Assembly (NCBI GenBank): GCA_964030785.1
Contig: OZ034967.1
Location: 69,689,113 to 69,753,112, forward strand
Length of the DNA stretch: 64,000 bases
From: Siderastrea siderea
Lineage: Eukaryota; Cnidaria; Anthozoa; Scleractinia; Rhizangiidae
Direction: 5' to 3'
Shown piece after piece: positions 22,601 through 33,188 of this stretch. The notes beneath the pieces are model-generated. The model was not told where the DNA came from. It was given only the letters and a program-made list of their open reading frames with translations, and searched no databases. The position numbers and the translations under genes are program-made. Numbering within the stretch: the stretch's first letter is position 1; every line of letters begins with the position of its first letter.

Positions 22601-25600
22601 TCAATGACATCAAAATACAGCAGAAAAAGACAAAAAATGCAAATGTATATAACCTTGTTTCAACACTGCTTTCATTTTTTCTTCATTTGAATTGATAATG
22701 TTTCCCTGGGAATAGAGCTATGAGAACACATTTAACCAAAGCCTTATGACAAACCGCCATATTTTCCTGACATCAGGTTGATGGAATAAGAACCTGTAAG
22801 GAAAACAAAGCAGATTTTAATTATCTCGATTGCCAATAGTAAGCCCATGGCTTTTTGGAGGTTTTAAATCTCTTGGTAAAACCAAATTAGGTTAGCCTAA
22901 CTGAGGAGCTTGCAAGGAATAAGTCATGGGCCAAAACAAGCACAAATTGTCACCTGGATGGAATTGCCATGTAAAATATCTTGATCGTCGTCCAGCAAAT
23001 TCCCAGTAGCCCATGTTTGATAGACCAAAACTCTAACATGACTCCAAGGCTTTACAGATAAACCTCTCTGTTTTGGGTTTCTTTGCCTTCAGTCTCTTTG
23101 GGAATCAAGAGACAAAGGAATCTTGAAAAATTTGCAATATTGTCAGTAAATGAATTGCTCATCGCCGACATTAGTGGTAAAGATCTGTTTTTAAGCTCTA
23201 ATAGAGCGAGTAAAATATCCATGGAAGAATATCTCCTTTCTACTTGTAGCCCCCCAAGAAGTTTTAAGGGTTAGAACTACAGACTGTCTGTTATTTCACC
23301 GGAACAAACATGTTACTGCTCAAGAACACTTTGAGACTTAATATATGAATGCAATTTCATCCAGGACAATGTGCAGAACAGGCGATGTGAACGCGCCAGC
23401 CAGCCAGCCTGCTCATTGTCTATAAGAATGGTACCAACTTAGGCCGGTACAACTTCAGATGAAGTCCATACTAACGCTTGCTTCTTTTGCCGCCAGCATT
23501 TTCCATACGACTCAACCTTAGGTGCCCGTGCACGCATAGTCTCCTGCATTGTAAGACCAATAGGTTCAAGAATAGTTTTTTTATGGCTTCATGTCATCAA
23601 GCTGATAAATCTTGAATGTTTTTATTGGATCATAAGTGTTTTTAATGTAGCTTGGATGAAACTTTTTTTTTACTTAAATCTTATTTTTTAAATCTATTTA
23701 CCTCCATTAGAGTATAGATTTTCAGATTTTAATATATTTTTGATTTTATATGTACAGTAATACACAATTCAGCCACATATGGCTGCGACGTATTTTAATA
23801 TCTATCTATCCATCTATCTATATATCTATCTATCTACGTGAAGTGGGTATGAAATATGAAGCCAGTATAAAATAATTATCATCTCAGGCTGGTTTCACTG
23901 ATCAACGTTGCTGAACTGATACAAATGACTCACAACGGTCTAAAATCATACTGGGGAACCGTGTAAACGTGAACTGAGTTCAAACTAGTCGGAGACATTT
24001 GTTTTGAGCATGCACATTTATAAGTGCCATTGAAGCACTCCAAGCTGGTGGATAAAAGATAAAATAGATTCTAAGGGATGGTTGGTCCCATGTAAACACG
24101 TCATTATTGCCAGTCTGACTTTCAGACCGTTCTCATGTAAACAGAATCATACTGGCCTGAGTTTGCACTGCTTTCATGAAACCAGGGCATCAGTGCTCCT
24201 GGGCCTCTGAGCACGTTGTTCAACATCCTTGAGAGCTGCTCGACTTTAGTCTAAGGGGGTGTTTACATGACACTAGTATGATATTCATTCTGGTACAAGT
24301 TCATTACGGTTCCCTCTCGTTTCTCTGTACCTGTTTACGTGATTACATCTGGTGTGTGAGTTTAGCCCAGAAGTGGTACCGCTTCAAATTCTCATTCTGG
24401 TATGAAAACCCGTGCTAGACAACCAGTATCATGCAAACATAGTATAACTGCCACAATAAACCCCACATCACCGTGAAAATGCATTTCATAACTTGTAAGT
24501 GTACGTGAAAGTGTAAGTGTTGTGGCTCAATTTTATCCTTGGTTCAATATTATTATTTTCCTTTGTGAATAATACAATTGCCAAATTTCCTTTGGCCAAA
24601 AAGGTTGATTTAGTCTCTCAGTCTTTTATGTCTTTACATGACAATGTGTAAAAGAAATCATGGTCAAATTAAACATTACAGACATTTGTGCTTGTTCGTA
24701 CACTTAAAGGCAGATGGATTAAATCTCTGATATATTTGAGAATCAAACACAGCTGTTTGCATATTTTTGGTTTAACTGTGCTCAACTACTGAAACCAAAT
24801 TAACCAGATCATGGCGTTTAATCCAGTTCAATTTACTGAACAGTTAGATACGTAAGCTGGGATAATTGTTGACTGATATCTTCCAAGTAACTTCACTGTA
24901 AGACAAAGCTGCATCACTGATCACTGCTGAGATAGTTATATACATGCATGCCTAGAACAGATGAAAAAGGATCAATGAATTGACAACAAATTCAGGGCTC
25001 AGAATTGGCAGTTGCCCAAATGCCAGTGGCGATTTAAGACTGAAGAGGGCCACTAAAAGTTGAGGTCTGATCTGCAGATGGGCGACGTCAATTAAAAAAT
25101 GTTACAATGTACGTAGTTAAATAAAAAATAAAACCAAATGTACTTTCACTGAGGCACCTTTCTTTTCTTTCTCTTCCTCAACTCTAAGTTCATTAACTGT
25201 AGCAAATTTTTAGTTCTTGGAGAAAGTCAAAGCCATTCTGGAGCATTTAGATCAATTCACAATATATCAAGACACCATCTTGTTTTTATTGACATATGTC
25301 TCCGGACTTCCCCACAGTTCTATTGGCAAAATCCCTCGATAAAAGACTTACTTCCCACCAGGGTTGGGAGGGATTGATTCAAGTAAATATAGTTTTTTTT
25401 TAGACTTGAGAAAATTTAAAGCCACTTTGGTTTGGCCTGGGCCTCTAAGAATTCAAGGATACTAGCTGAACAGCAACCAAACACTGAAGTTATTTTTTAA
25501 CTCTGCAAATTATGGAATAATTAACTTAATCAGTAAAAGTAGAGAATGAGATATCTACAAAATTAAATCCACCTACTTTCAACTCTATTATCTTACGGGT

Positions 25601-26142
25601 ATTTTCCCAAAAGTGATCAAAACATAAGTTGAAATAAAAGTTGTAAGACTTACTTTATTCGAAATGTTAATTTGTTGTTTATCATCAAAACATGCCAAAA
25701 CTGTAATTCAAAGTTTTGTTTAAAAGGCAAGAATCTGTAGAGCTTTTGAACTTTTGCTTGATATAACAAACATTCGTAACACGTTAGACATATACAAACA
25801 TTTTGCAAGCAGTCAAAAAAAAAATCCCAGGTAATCAACAATCGAGTTGGAAATGTTTATAACACTTAATGATGCTACCTAAAAAAGTTTAAGCTTATCT
25901 GCCAAATTCAGCATTTGGGGGGGAATAGCCTGAATTTGTTGCTTTAAGTAGGCACTGTCTGAAATATTAATTTTAACAGCCACGCTGTAATTAAAGTTTA
26001 CTGAAAACAAAACGGATGCTTTTCTTCCCTTTAACTTGCCCAAAAAATAACACGATTGAATCGCAGTCGAGTGTATAAAAACTACATGTCTTGGCTGTTT
26101 ACAACCAGAATGAAATTTCATTTATTTAAGCACTTGACTAAC
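19663..26142. other. Long intergenic stretch with simple repeats
   Basis: No gene is supported over about 6.5 kb. Simple repeats seen: a C-run near 21226-21242, a TTA-rich tract near 21350-21390, a (TCAA)n-like tract near 21886-22012 and an (ATCT)n-like tract near 23800-23836. TTTACATG-type motifs with CATGTAAAC recur from 23950 to 24330, suggesting one or two decayed inverted-repeat elements. The 168-codon minus frame at 20461-20967 has no domain and spans homopolymer-rich sequence. Confidence 0.45.
24515..24580 (+). repeat. Half-copy of the MITE family found at 50.1 kb
   Basis: The GTTGTGGCTCAATTTTATCC block followed by TTGGTTCA and TTTTCCTTTG matches the left end of the element at 50096-50226. 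The matching right end is not seen nearby, so this copy is truncated. Confidence 0.55.
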
Positions 26143-26793
26143 TAATATATAGATTTAGCCAAGCCTAAAAGCGGAACCGCGAAGGAATAAACTGGTGTTC
26201 GCTTCTCAAAAATAGTCCTGAAACTTTTCGGTCTGAAATACATTTCGGGGTTTTTTTTTGGCTCGTTCGCTTTCGAAAAGTGTTTCTCAAAAAGCCTGAA
26301 AGTGTTCCGAATTGTCCTTCAATATTTTGGGGATCTGTTCTGTAAAACCAAGCTCGAAAGGTCGTTCTAGAGGCTGAGCACAGCTTGATTATTTTACTCA
26401 CGAGCCGTCTAGCTTGGTGTTTGCAATGTTTCCATATCCTGTCATTAACTGTGAAGGCTTGTCAAATCTCCTTGGTTTATTGGCTGTTCGCTTGAATGAA
26501 CTTGAAACGGCGCTCATTTACAAAAACAAAATAAAAATTATTCGACTGTTTAAATGGGTTATCTTCATCGCGTTCGGATGTTAACAAATAACATGAACTG
26601 CCACTAAATAAAAATATTAGTCTGGTCAAAAAATTTATACTGACATTTCACCGGCATTTTACTGGGATTACCCGAAATAAAGGATCTGGGGAGCTTCGAA
26701 GCACTTGTAATAAACTTATCGAAGAAATGTCGCGTAGGTTTTAGCAGCCGCGAAAAAATTCAAGCACATTGAGGAACACACATTACTTACGGG
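26143..26793 (+). repeat. Left arm, outer part, of a giant palindrome
   Basis: This block is the reverse complement of about 36780-37423. It starts TAATATATAGATTTAGCC, whose complement ends the right arm. Matches run through TGGGGATCTGTTCTGTAAAA, GGCTGAGCACAGCTTGATT and ACTGCCACTA to CATTACTTAC just before the YR-1 insertion. Identity is high but not perfect, with small indels. No coding region is supported inside the arm. Confidence 0.85.
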
Positions 26794-26798
26794 ATAAA

Positions 26799-26962
26799 TA
26801 ACATTTATTACCAAAGGGAATAAATAAATTTATGCAGCCTGCCTTGCAATTAATTACCCCGGATGGTGTCACATCCGGGACTTTAACAGGTTTATATTTA
26901 GGCTTCTGAGCATGTGGTTGTAGGCCTCTTTCATTTTAGGTTCGGTGCAGGGCAAGCATTTT
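26799..26962 (+). repeat. A1 split direct repeat of YR-1
   Basis: 164 bases, matching A2 (32956-33119) with one difference seen (TTTTAGGTTCGG here against TTTTAGCTTCGG). It contains the inverted pair CCCGGATG-GTGT-CACATCCGGG, a hairpin with an 8-base stem near 26858-26880, and a GGTGCAGGGCAAGC segment that resembles the downstream GTGCAGGGGCCA repeats. As the 5' terminal repeat it should hold the promoter and first transcribed bases. Confidence 0.85.
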
Positions 26963-27135
26963 TGCATTTTCTTCTGCGAGTATTTTTACACAGGAGAACT
27001 ACACGGCCAGAATTCCCAACTTTCTCTTTTCCAACGGACGAAGAGAAGAGCTGGACATTGATTCAAAGGACAACCAGATAAGTAGGCTGTGTTTATTAGT
27101 TTTAATCGCCACTGCATTACCGTCGCTCGAGTCAC

Positions 27136-27741
27136 ATGGCGGCTGCGAACCCGAAACCACGTACGCTTGTATTAGGGCATTCATTTGTACGCAGATTGGA
27201 AGATTTTGCGGCCCAAAAACACTCCGACGGATCTTTTGACCTCAACTTAGGATTGGCAAAGGTCTGTTCGGTAGTTTTTCACGGGAAAGGAGGGCGAACA
27301 GTGGACAAAACAATCAAGTATGATCTCGATGACATTCGCAGTGCCGCCCCCCACATTGTTATCCTCGAACTTGGATCGAATGATCTATGTGACAAGGACA
27401 ACGACCCCGAGACTATCGCGCTTTCCATAGTCGCTTTAACAGAGCTTTTACTCAAAGACCTGAAATTGCGATTTATAATTGTTTGTGAAGCCATCGCACG
27501 ACAGAAGGAGCCTTTCGATGGATATAATGAAAAGGCCACACAAATGAATGATCACCTGAAGGAATTATTACGTGGAGTATCAGTCGCGAAGTGTTGGCAG
27601 CATCGTGGTTTGATTCAGCCGACGAATAATGCAGTATATGACCGCGACGGCATTCACTTAAACTACATGGGAAACAAGGCCCTTTACCGTAGCTATAGGG
27701 GTGCCATTTTGTGGGCACTGTCCCAGGTTCAAAAGGGTTAA
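27136..27741 (+). CDS. SGNH/GDSL-type hydrolase-like ORF of YR-1
   Basis: A 201-residue protein with the SGNH blocks in order: GHSF with the candidate nucleophile Ser16, a Gly in the GGRT turn, GSND at 80-83, and DGIH at 171-174 giving the Asp/His pair. SGNH hydrolases are esterases or acetylhydrolases; the natural substrate here is unknown. Hydrolase ORFs of this kind are known in some Ngaro-like elements and in some CR1-like LINEs. It lies between A1 and gag, in the same orientation, about 525 bases before gag. The complete catalytic set and full-length frame suggest selection on the enzyme within the element. A role in particle release or membrane interaction is speculation. Confidence 0.85.
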   Translation: MAAANPKPRTLVLGHSFVRRLEDFAAQKHSDGSFDLNLGLAKVCSVVFHGKGGRTVDKTIKYDLDDIRSAAPHIVILELGSNDLCDKDNDPETIALSIVALTELLLKDLKLRFIIVCEAIARQKEPFDGYNEKATQMNDHLKELLRGVSVAKCWQHRGLIQPTNNAVYDRDGIHLNYMGNKALYRSYRGAILWALSQVQKG

Positions 27742-28267
27742 TACCAATGTTAGGATTTTCAGTATAAATTCGGCCTTTATAATTCGTGCTGCATAATTTT
27801 ATGTGGACTATCCTTAATAGGATACCAGGCACCATGTGCTTTGTTGCAGCCATTTGTTATTATTGGCCACTAGGCAGTTATTTGTTTTAGCCAAGACTTT
27901 GTTTTGGGCCCTTATTGTCACCACACATTTGTTTGTTATGGACGTACAGTTTTTGGCTTTTGTCAGCATGGGTCATGATACTTATTCGGCGGGAGCAATA
28001 CTGCTCTGGGCCATTCATGTACCAGGTTATGCTGTTGCATCATTATGTATGCCTATTACATCCTTGTGGTGTGATAGAATTTTATGGGCCATATGTTTAT
28101 GTCGTCCTATTTTGTTGTTGTGTGGTTCAAGGGCACCAATTATTTTTGGCTATTGTTTCATGTATGCACAGTTTACCACTGTCCTTCCAAGCTCTAAGCG
28201 GAGCTTTGCGCTACTCTTTCTTGTTTACACTCATAATACGCCCTAAAAGTTTATCTTCGTTGCCAGA
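27742..28267 (+). other. Spacer between hydrolase and gag of YR-1
   Basis: A T-rich spacer. A 136-codon frame at 27836-28246 would encode a very hydrophobic, Leu/Cys/Trp-rich peptide, but T-rich DNA produces such frames readily, and a second open frame overlaps it. I do not call it a gene. The spacer could hold signals for internal initiation or splicing. Confidence 0.4.
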
Positions 28268-29455
28268 ATGCCTCCTAAAAGAACACAAAGCCACTTAAGC
28301 AGAGTGGCCAAGAGGCGTCGAGTGGTAAGCAATACACCTTCAGAAACGCCAGGGCACCCGCACCCATCACTCCCTCAACCGATCCAGTCAGGGTCCCAGG
28401 ATAACTCCCCTGCAGTACCGGTGCCAATGCAGTCGGTCCTTACCCAGGAAACTCTGGCAACTCTTTCAAATACAATCACAGCAGCGGTAGCTAGCGCCTT
28501 GCAGAATGTTGCCCAAGTCCCACCATCTGCGTCAGCAGCAATACCAGTGGTGCAGTTCATTCCTGATCCTCCACAGAGGTCTGGTACAGCAGTCCATGGG
28601 AGTTCCGACATAGCAGAAACCACTCCCCCTACTGACAATGCAGACCAATCAGTGCAACACACTGTTGACAGAGCAATCCAGCAAGTAACTGGTTCATTAT
28701 TACCCTGTGCAGTAACCTCGCCACCAAGTAAGAACACTTTTTTGTCAGCGGCTGTTTCACTAACACACCAAGTGCCCGATAAGGTTAAAAAACTGATATG
28801 GGCTAATGAATATGTAGATTTTGCCATCCTGCTAAATAGTAGTATTACTCAGGCAAATGACCATTACACCTTCAGGGTGGAGAAAGATGATGGGGGTAAG
28901 CCAACTTTAACTCTAGCACCTAATCCCAAGCGGCAGTCGGTCCACTCCATTGAACAGTGGGTCTCAGCCTTTCAGGTCTTTGTCGCCATTTATGCTGAGA
29001 AGGCCCCCCATGATTCCCCAGCCCTGATGAAATATGGCTCCGTAATCCGGGAGCTAGCTACGCAGGGAGCAAATTGGAAGTTCTACGACGAGAACTTTCG
29101 TAGTATTAGACAGAGTCAAGGGGCACCATGGGACCAGATTCACGCTGAGTTATGGTTGAGGTCACATTATTTTCGTGCCAAAGCAAATACCCAAGGGGGA
29201 AAAAGTAAACAAACAGGGCAATACATTCCCAAGGGGTTCTGTTATAAATTCCATAGGGGAATCGAATGCAATGGGTGTTCCTTCAAGCACCGATGTTTCC
29301 GGTGTGGGAGCAGCCACCCCATTTCCAAATGCCAGCAAGCTCCCAAATCGCCAACGGGGAATACAGGGTCCAAACCAACCCCACCACTTTACAACCGGGT
29401 CGCTTCCAACAGCAATACTACCTTCCGAAGCACTCCCAACTCCAGTCAAGGCTAA
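28268..29455 (+). CDS. Gag-like protein of YR-1
   Basis: A 395-residue ORF. The first 40 residues are basic (KRTQSHLSRVAKRRR), followed by a Pro/Ser/Thr/Ala-rich linker, a globular central part (about 165-300), and a Cys/His cluster near 320-355 arranged C-x8-C-x2-C-x3-H-x-C-x2-C-x4-H-x4-C. This reads as a CCCH-like finger followed by a retroviral-type zinc knuckle, typical for nucleic-acid binding by Gag. The tail is Pro/Ser/Asn-rich. The 3' part overlaps the RT frame by about 280 bases. YR-2 carries the same Cys/His order at the same place, which supports the Gag call although the central domain is not recognisable. Confidence 0.8.
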   Translation: MPPKRTQSHLSRVAKRRRVVSNTPSETPGHPHPSLPQPIQSGSQDNSPAVPVPMQSVLTQETLATLSNTITAAVASALQNVAQVPPSASAAIPVVQFIPDPPQRSGTAVHGSSDIAETTPPTDNADQSVQHTVDRAIQQVTGSLLPCAVTSPPSKNTFLSAAVSLTHQVPDKVKKLIWANEYVDFAILLNSSITQANDHYTFRVEKDDGGKPTLTLAPNPKRQSVHSIEQWVSAFQVFVAIYAEKAPHDSPALMKYGSVIRELATQGANWKFYDENFRSIRQSQGAPWDQIHAELWLRSHYFRAKANTQGGKSKQTGQYIPKGFCYKFHRGIECNGCSFKHRCFRCGSSHPISKCQQAPKSPTGNTGSKPTPPLYNRVASNSNTTFRSTPNSSQG

Positions 29456-31013
29456 GATTTTAGCAGCATACTTAGCTGGTTATAATGAAAATTCTCGTAA
29501 ACATTTATTATCTGGATTTTCACATGGTTTTCGTTTGCATTTTCAAGGGCCATTGGAGGGCAGTTATTCTAACAATCTTTTTTCTGCGTCTGAGCACTCA
29601 AATATTGTTGATCTCAAGTTAGCTAAAGAAATCCAAGCAGGTCGTATAATGGGACCATTTGCTACACCCCCGTTGCAGAATCTCAAAATATCTCCCCTAG
29701 GAGTGATTCCTAAGAAAGTGCCAGGCGAATTTAGAATAATTCACCATCTTTCATTCCCCTTTGGAGCTTCAGTTAATGACTTTATCCCTCCAGAGTTCTG
29801 CTCAGTACATTATGCCACGGTCAATGACGCAATTAGGATTATCAAACGTTTAGGCGCAGGCTGTACTCTGGCCAAGACGGACGTTAGGAGTGCTTTCCGC
29901 ATCATCCCAGTTCACCCTTTAGATTACCAACTACTGGGAATGCAATGGAAAGGGAGATACTATGTAGACCGCTGCCTCCCCGCGGGTTGTGCTAGTTCTT
30001 GTAAGACCTTTGAAGCTCTCAGCACCGCAATGGAGTGGGTAGCGCGAAGCAAATTAGCGATTCCCAACATCCTACATATTTTAGATGACTTTCTTATTCT
30101 TGATACATCCCATGATGCTTGCGGTGCTGCCCTTCAACGGTTTTTACATTTTTGTGAGGACATCGGGGTTCCCATGGCTCCAGAAAAAACTGAAGGCCCT
30201 AGTCAGGTATTGCAATTTGCTGGAATAGAGTTAGATTGTATAAATCTTGAGGCCAGGCTTCCACTGGAAAAAGTTAGCAAAATCTTGGGGGCAATTCGCA
30301 GTATGTTGCCCAGAAAAAGAGTTAAATTGAAGGAGCTCCAATCGCTTATAGGTCTCCTGAACTTTGCTTGCTCGGTAGTTACCCCTGGCAGAGTTTTTAT
30401 CCGGCGATTGATAAACCTCACCATCGGTGTCCGACATGCACATTACCGTATTCGGGTTACTACTGAAACTAAACAGGATTTACGAATCTGGGAAACTTTC
30501 TTAGATTCTTTCAATGGAAATTCCTTTTTCGTAGAGGAAGCCTGGTCGACCTCGCATACCATGCATTTCTACACGGATGCCGCACAATCTAGCGGATACG
30601 GTCTTATTTTTGGCAAGCACTGGGCTTACGGTACATGGCCCGATGCATGGAAGCCACATAATATTTGTTTTCTCGAGTTTTTTCCAATTGTCATCGCTCT
30701 CAGTACTTGGTGTACAGAATTAAGAAACAAGAGGGTGCTCTTTTTTACGGATAATGAGAGTGTAGTCCATGTCATCAATAAGCAAACAACGAAGGACACT
30801 AAGATGCTAGTATTATTACGCACTATGGTTCTGATTTGCTTGAGGAACAATATTTTCTTTAGGGCGCGCCATATTCAAGGAGCTAAGAACGTGCTAGCTG
30901 ATAGTCTATCTCGTTTACAGGTCGACAAATTCCAAACATTGTCTTGCGGTATGGACCCATCACCAACCCCACTGCCAGCACCCCTGCTACCAGAGAACTG
31001 GGCAATAGGCTAG
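29175..31013 (+). CDS. Reverse transcriptase-RNase H of YR-1
   Basis: A 612-codon frame. Reverse transcriptase: KTDVRSAF with Asp236, the LPAGCASS stretch, and the catalytic ILDDFLIL with Asp304-Asp305 (Leu replaces the usual Tyr-x, as is common in DIRS/Ngaro elements). RNase H: YTDAAQSSGYG with Asp468, Glu501, DNESV with Asp526, and a terminal NVLADSLSR with the last Asp. All key acidic residues are present. The first 80 or so codons overlap gag in another frame, so translation may depend on frameshifting, reinitiation or a later start. The 3' end overlaps the recombinase by about 70 bases. Confidence 0.93.
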   Translation: MPKQIPKGEKVNKQGNTFPRGSVINSIGESNAMGVPSSTDVSGVGAATPFPNASKLPNRQRGIQGPNQPHHFTTGSLPTAILPSEALPTPVKAKILAAYLAGYNENSRKHLLSGFSHGFRLHFQGPLEGSYSNNLFSASEHSNIVDLKLAKEIQAGRIMGPFATPPLQNLKISPLGVIPKKVPGEFRIIHHLSFPFGASVNDFIPPEFCSVHYATVNDAIRIIKRLGAGCTLAKTDVRSAFRIIPVHPLDYQLLGMQWKGRYYVDRCLPAGCASSCKTFEALSTAMEWVARSKLAIPNILHILDDFLILDTSHDACGAALQRFLHFCEDIGVPMAPEKTEGPSQVLQFAGIELDCINLEARLPLEKVSKILGAIRSMLPRKRVKLKELQSLIGLLNFACSVVTPGRVFIRRLINLTIGVRHAHYRIRVTTETKQDLRIWETFLDSFNGNSFFVEEAWSTSHTMHFYTDAAQSSGYGLIFGKHWAYGTWPDAWKPHNICFLEFFPIVIALSTWCTELRNKRVLFFTDNESVVHVINKQTTKDTKMLVLLRTMVLICLRNNIFFRARHIQGAKNVLADSLSRLQVDKFQTLSCGMDPSPTPLPAPLLPENWAIG

Positions 31014-31939
31014 CCCAGTTCTTAGAAGCCAGTTTGAGTGCCAGTTCTTTAAACACATATCGTCGTCCTTGGCAGATCTTGCAGCATTTCATAAGGGATA
31101 GATTGCAACTTCAAACTCCCCTGTTTCCGATTTCAACTCATACATTGGCCCTGTTCATCGCCTTTTTAGCTGAACAGAAATATGCAGCCTCCACAGTTAC
31201 CAGTTACATTTCGGCACTAAGTTACCCCCACCGTTTAGCCCCTTTGCCTGATCCAACTAAGTCTGAAATGATTCAGCTCACATTACGCGGCTACTGTAAA
31301 CTCAACCCTTCCAGGGACTCTCGCCTACCCATTTCACTGCCAATACTTGAAAACATCATATTAGCATGTGAACACACCAAATCTTCCTTGTATAGCAGGA
31401 AATTAATACAAGCTATGTACGCTTTCGCTTTCTTTGCCGCCCTTCGAGTTGGTGAAATCACATATAGAGTTAATCAACCCCATCAAAATATTATTACTAT
31501 CAGCCAACTCGTCTCTATGAAAACCAGAGAGGGCAATGTCAGTGCGATTAAGCTAACGCTAAGGAATTACAAGCATAGTGATAGTACAAGCCCAGTAGAT
31601 ATTTTTCTTTATCGTGAGAAACCGGTTTGCCCGGTCTCTCATTTGTTAGAGTATCTAAGTTTAAGGGGACAATCTCCGGGACCTCTTTTCTGCTGGCCAG
31701 ATGCCTCTCCAATATGCCGATCTTTCTTTGTGACAGCTTTATCTGAAGACCTCAATTTTTGTGATTTAGATGGTTCGCGCTATAAGTCACATAGCTTCCG
31801 GATTGGTGCTGCTTCCTGGGCAGCAGCTAAGGGCATGTCTGACGCACAGATTAGGAACTTTGGACGCTGGAAATCTAATGCATTTTTACGATATATTCGA
31901 ACTTCCACAGTGGGGTCTCTTTCGGCGGTCCAACCGTAA
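30944..31939 (+). CDS. Tyrosine recombinase of YR-1
   Basis: A 331-residue protein of the phage-integrase fold that replaces the DDE integrase in YR retrotransposons. Residues 25-110 look like a SAM-like core-binding domain. The catalytic part has Arg168 in AALRVGEI, the H-x-x-R box at His283/Arg286 (KSHSFRIGAASWAA), GRW at 307-309 and the nucleophile Tyr317 in RYIRTS. The set is complete. Its expected job is to integrate a circular DNA copy by recombination at a short shared core, which fits the ATAAA seen at this element's ends. It overlaps the end of RT-RNase H in a different frame. Confidence 0.93.
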   Translation: MRYGPITNPTASTPATRELGNRLAQFLEASLSASSLNTYRRPWQILQHFIRDRLQLQTPLFPISTHTLALFIAFLAEQKYAASTVTSYISALSYPHRLAPLPDPTKSEMIQLTLRGYCKLNPSRDSRLPISLPILENIILACEHTKSSLYSRKLIQAMYAFAFFAALRVGEITYRVNQPHQNIITISQLVSMKTREGNVSAIKLTLRNYKHSDSTSPVDIFLYREKPVCPVSHLLEYLSLRGQSPGPLFCWPDASPICRSFFVTALSEDLNFCDLDGSRYKSHSFRIGAASWAAAKGMSDAQIRNFGRWKSNAFLRYIRTSTVGSLSAVQP

Positions 31940-32016
31940 ACCAGTGCCATATGCCCATGCTTGCAGTCGTACCATGTAACTACATGTAAGCTTCTCAAGC
32001 ATGGCGCAGATCTTTT

Positions 32017-32640
32017 GTGCAGGGGCCAAGAGTATCTGCGTTATGTTTATCTACTAGCATTGCTAAATATATTCCTAAAGACTGATGGTTAAGTTAGTTG
32101 ATGGCATTTAATGCTGAGCGGTTGTGCAGGGGCCAACAGCCCAGGACATATGGGTTTTTGTTCAGATAGATAGCTGCCGTATTAGGAGCATTTGTGCAGG
32201 GGCCAACTGCTTCCTTCAGGCTTGGATCTGGAGAGACAGTGGTATGTTGTTAGTATAGATTTGTTTAAGTGGAAGCATTTGTGCAGGGGCCAAATGTTTC
32301 GCAAAACATCCAGCTAATCTAAATATTTTAATAAGTGTAAGCTTTTGTGAATTATGTCAGTTTTTTGGTCAACCTTGTGTGCAGGGGCCACTGGGTTAGA
32401 CTCAGTACTCATACTTTAATTTTTTAACTTTAATCTTTTGAGCCTATGTAGTTCAGACTCAGATCTGGAAGGACGTTTGTATGCTTTGTATAGAGTCCCT
32501 TAAGTGGAAGCATTTGTGCAGGGGCCAAATGTTTCACAAAACATCCAGCTATTCTGAATATTTTAATAAGTGTAAGCTTTTGTGAACGATTTCACAGTTT
32601 GTTTGTTAACCTTGTGTGCAGGGGCCACTGGGTTAGACTC
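32017..32640 (+). repeat. Seven interspersed copies of GTGCAGGGGCCA downstream of YR-1 recombinase
   Basis: The motif occurs at 32017, 32124, 32194, 32281, 32379, 32516 and 32616, always on the same strand, followed by A or C. Spacing varies from about 70 to 137 bases. The last four copies lie in a tandem duplication of about 235 bases (AGTGGAAGCATTTGTGCAGG to GGTTAGACTCAG, twice). A similar GGTGCAGGGCAAGC occurs once in each A repeat. There is no open frame through the array. It lies in what should be the 3' untranslated part of the genomic RNA. Confidence 0.85.
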
Positions 32641-32743
32641 AGCAGTCATGTTTCAGTGTTATTGGTTCGTTCCTGTTAAGTCACTGTGCATTGCTTGGGC
32701 TTCGGGTGGGGCGGCCCTGTCTCGCTTGTACGATCCGGGCTTT

Positions 32744-32950
32744 GGCGTGTTTGCCCTCACCTTTGCTGGGAAAAGGTTTTCATTTCCAGATCAATTGTAA
32801 TTTGATATGAGATTATCAATAAACGGCCACTTAACTGAGTGGCCAAATTATGGCAAAAACTGTGTCAGTCTAGTTCCATTCCCAGCAAACTGAGCTCAGC
32901 CTTGGCAATGCACATTGAAAAGTTCATTCGTTAGTAAGCGGGCAAGGGGC
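32744..32950 (+). repeat. B1 split direct repeat of YR-1
   Basis: 207 bases, nearly identical to B2. It contains the hairpin GGCCACTTAACTGAGTGGCC with a 7-base stem, preceded by AATAAA (TATCAATAAACGG), a candidate polyadenylation signal. Its right end GGGGC abuts the ATAAA core and A2. Confidence 0.85.
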
Positions 32951-32955
32951 ATAAA

Positions 32956-33119
32956 TAACATTTATTACCAAAGGGAATAAATAAATTTATGCAGCCTGCC
33001 TTGCAATTAATTACCCCGGATGGTGTCACATCCGGGACTTTAACAGGTTTATATTTAGGCTTCTGAGCATGTGGTTGTAGGCCTCTTTCATTTTAGCTTC
33101 GGTGCAGGGCAAGCATTTT
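32956..33119 (+). repeat. A2 split direct repeat of YR-1
   Basis: Internal copy of the left terminal repeat, directly following the ATAAA core at 32951-32955. The B1-core-A2 order reproduces the junction expected in a circular copy and provides the template needed to complete both ends during replication. Confidence 0.85.
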
Positions 33120-33188
33120 CCCACCCTCTTACCCTCCCAATTTTCAGTCATTCACGTTGATACATTATACCAGAATTAGGTAGAGTTA

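Noticed and set aside
27836..28246. 136-codon hydrophobic frame in the YR-1 spacer, possible membrane or envelope-like protein
   Set aside because: T-rich DNA, an overlapping second open frame, no signal peptide or Cys pattern, and no counterpart in YR-2.
28375..29449. Antisense frames opposite YR-1 gag and RT
   Set aside because: Shadows of the coding strand in GC-rich codons; no independent motif.
32017..32640. Regular GTGCAGGGGCCA motifs as a CRISPR array
   Set aside because: Spacing is irregular (70-137 bases), repeats are only 12-13 bases, and the locus is inside a eukaryotic retrotransposon.
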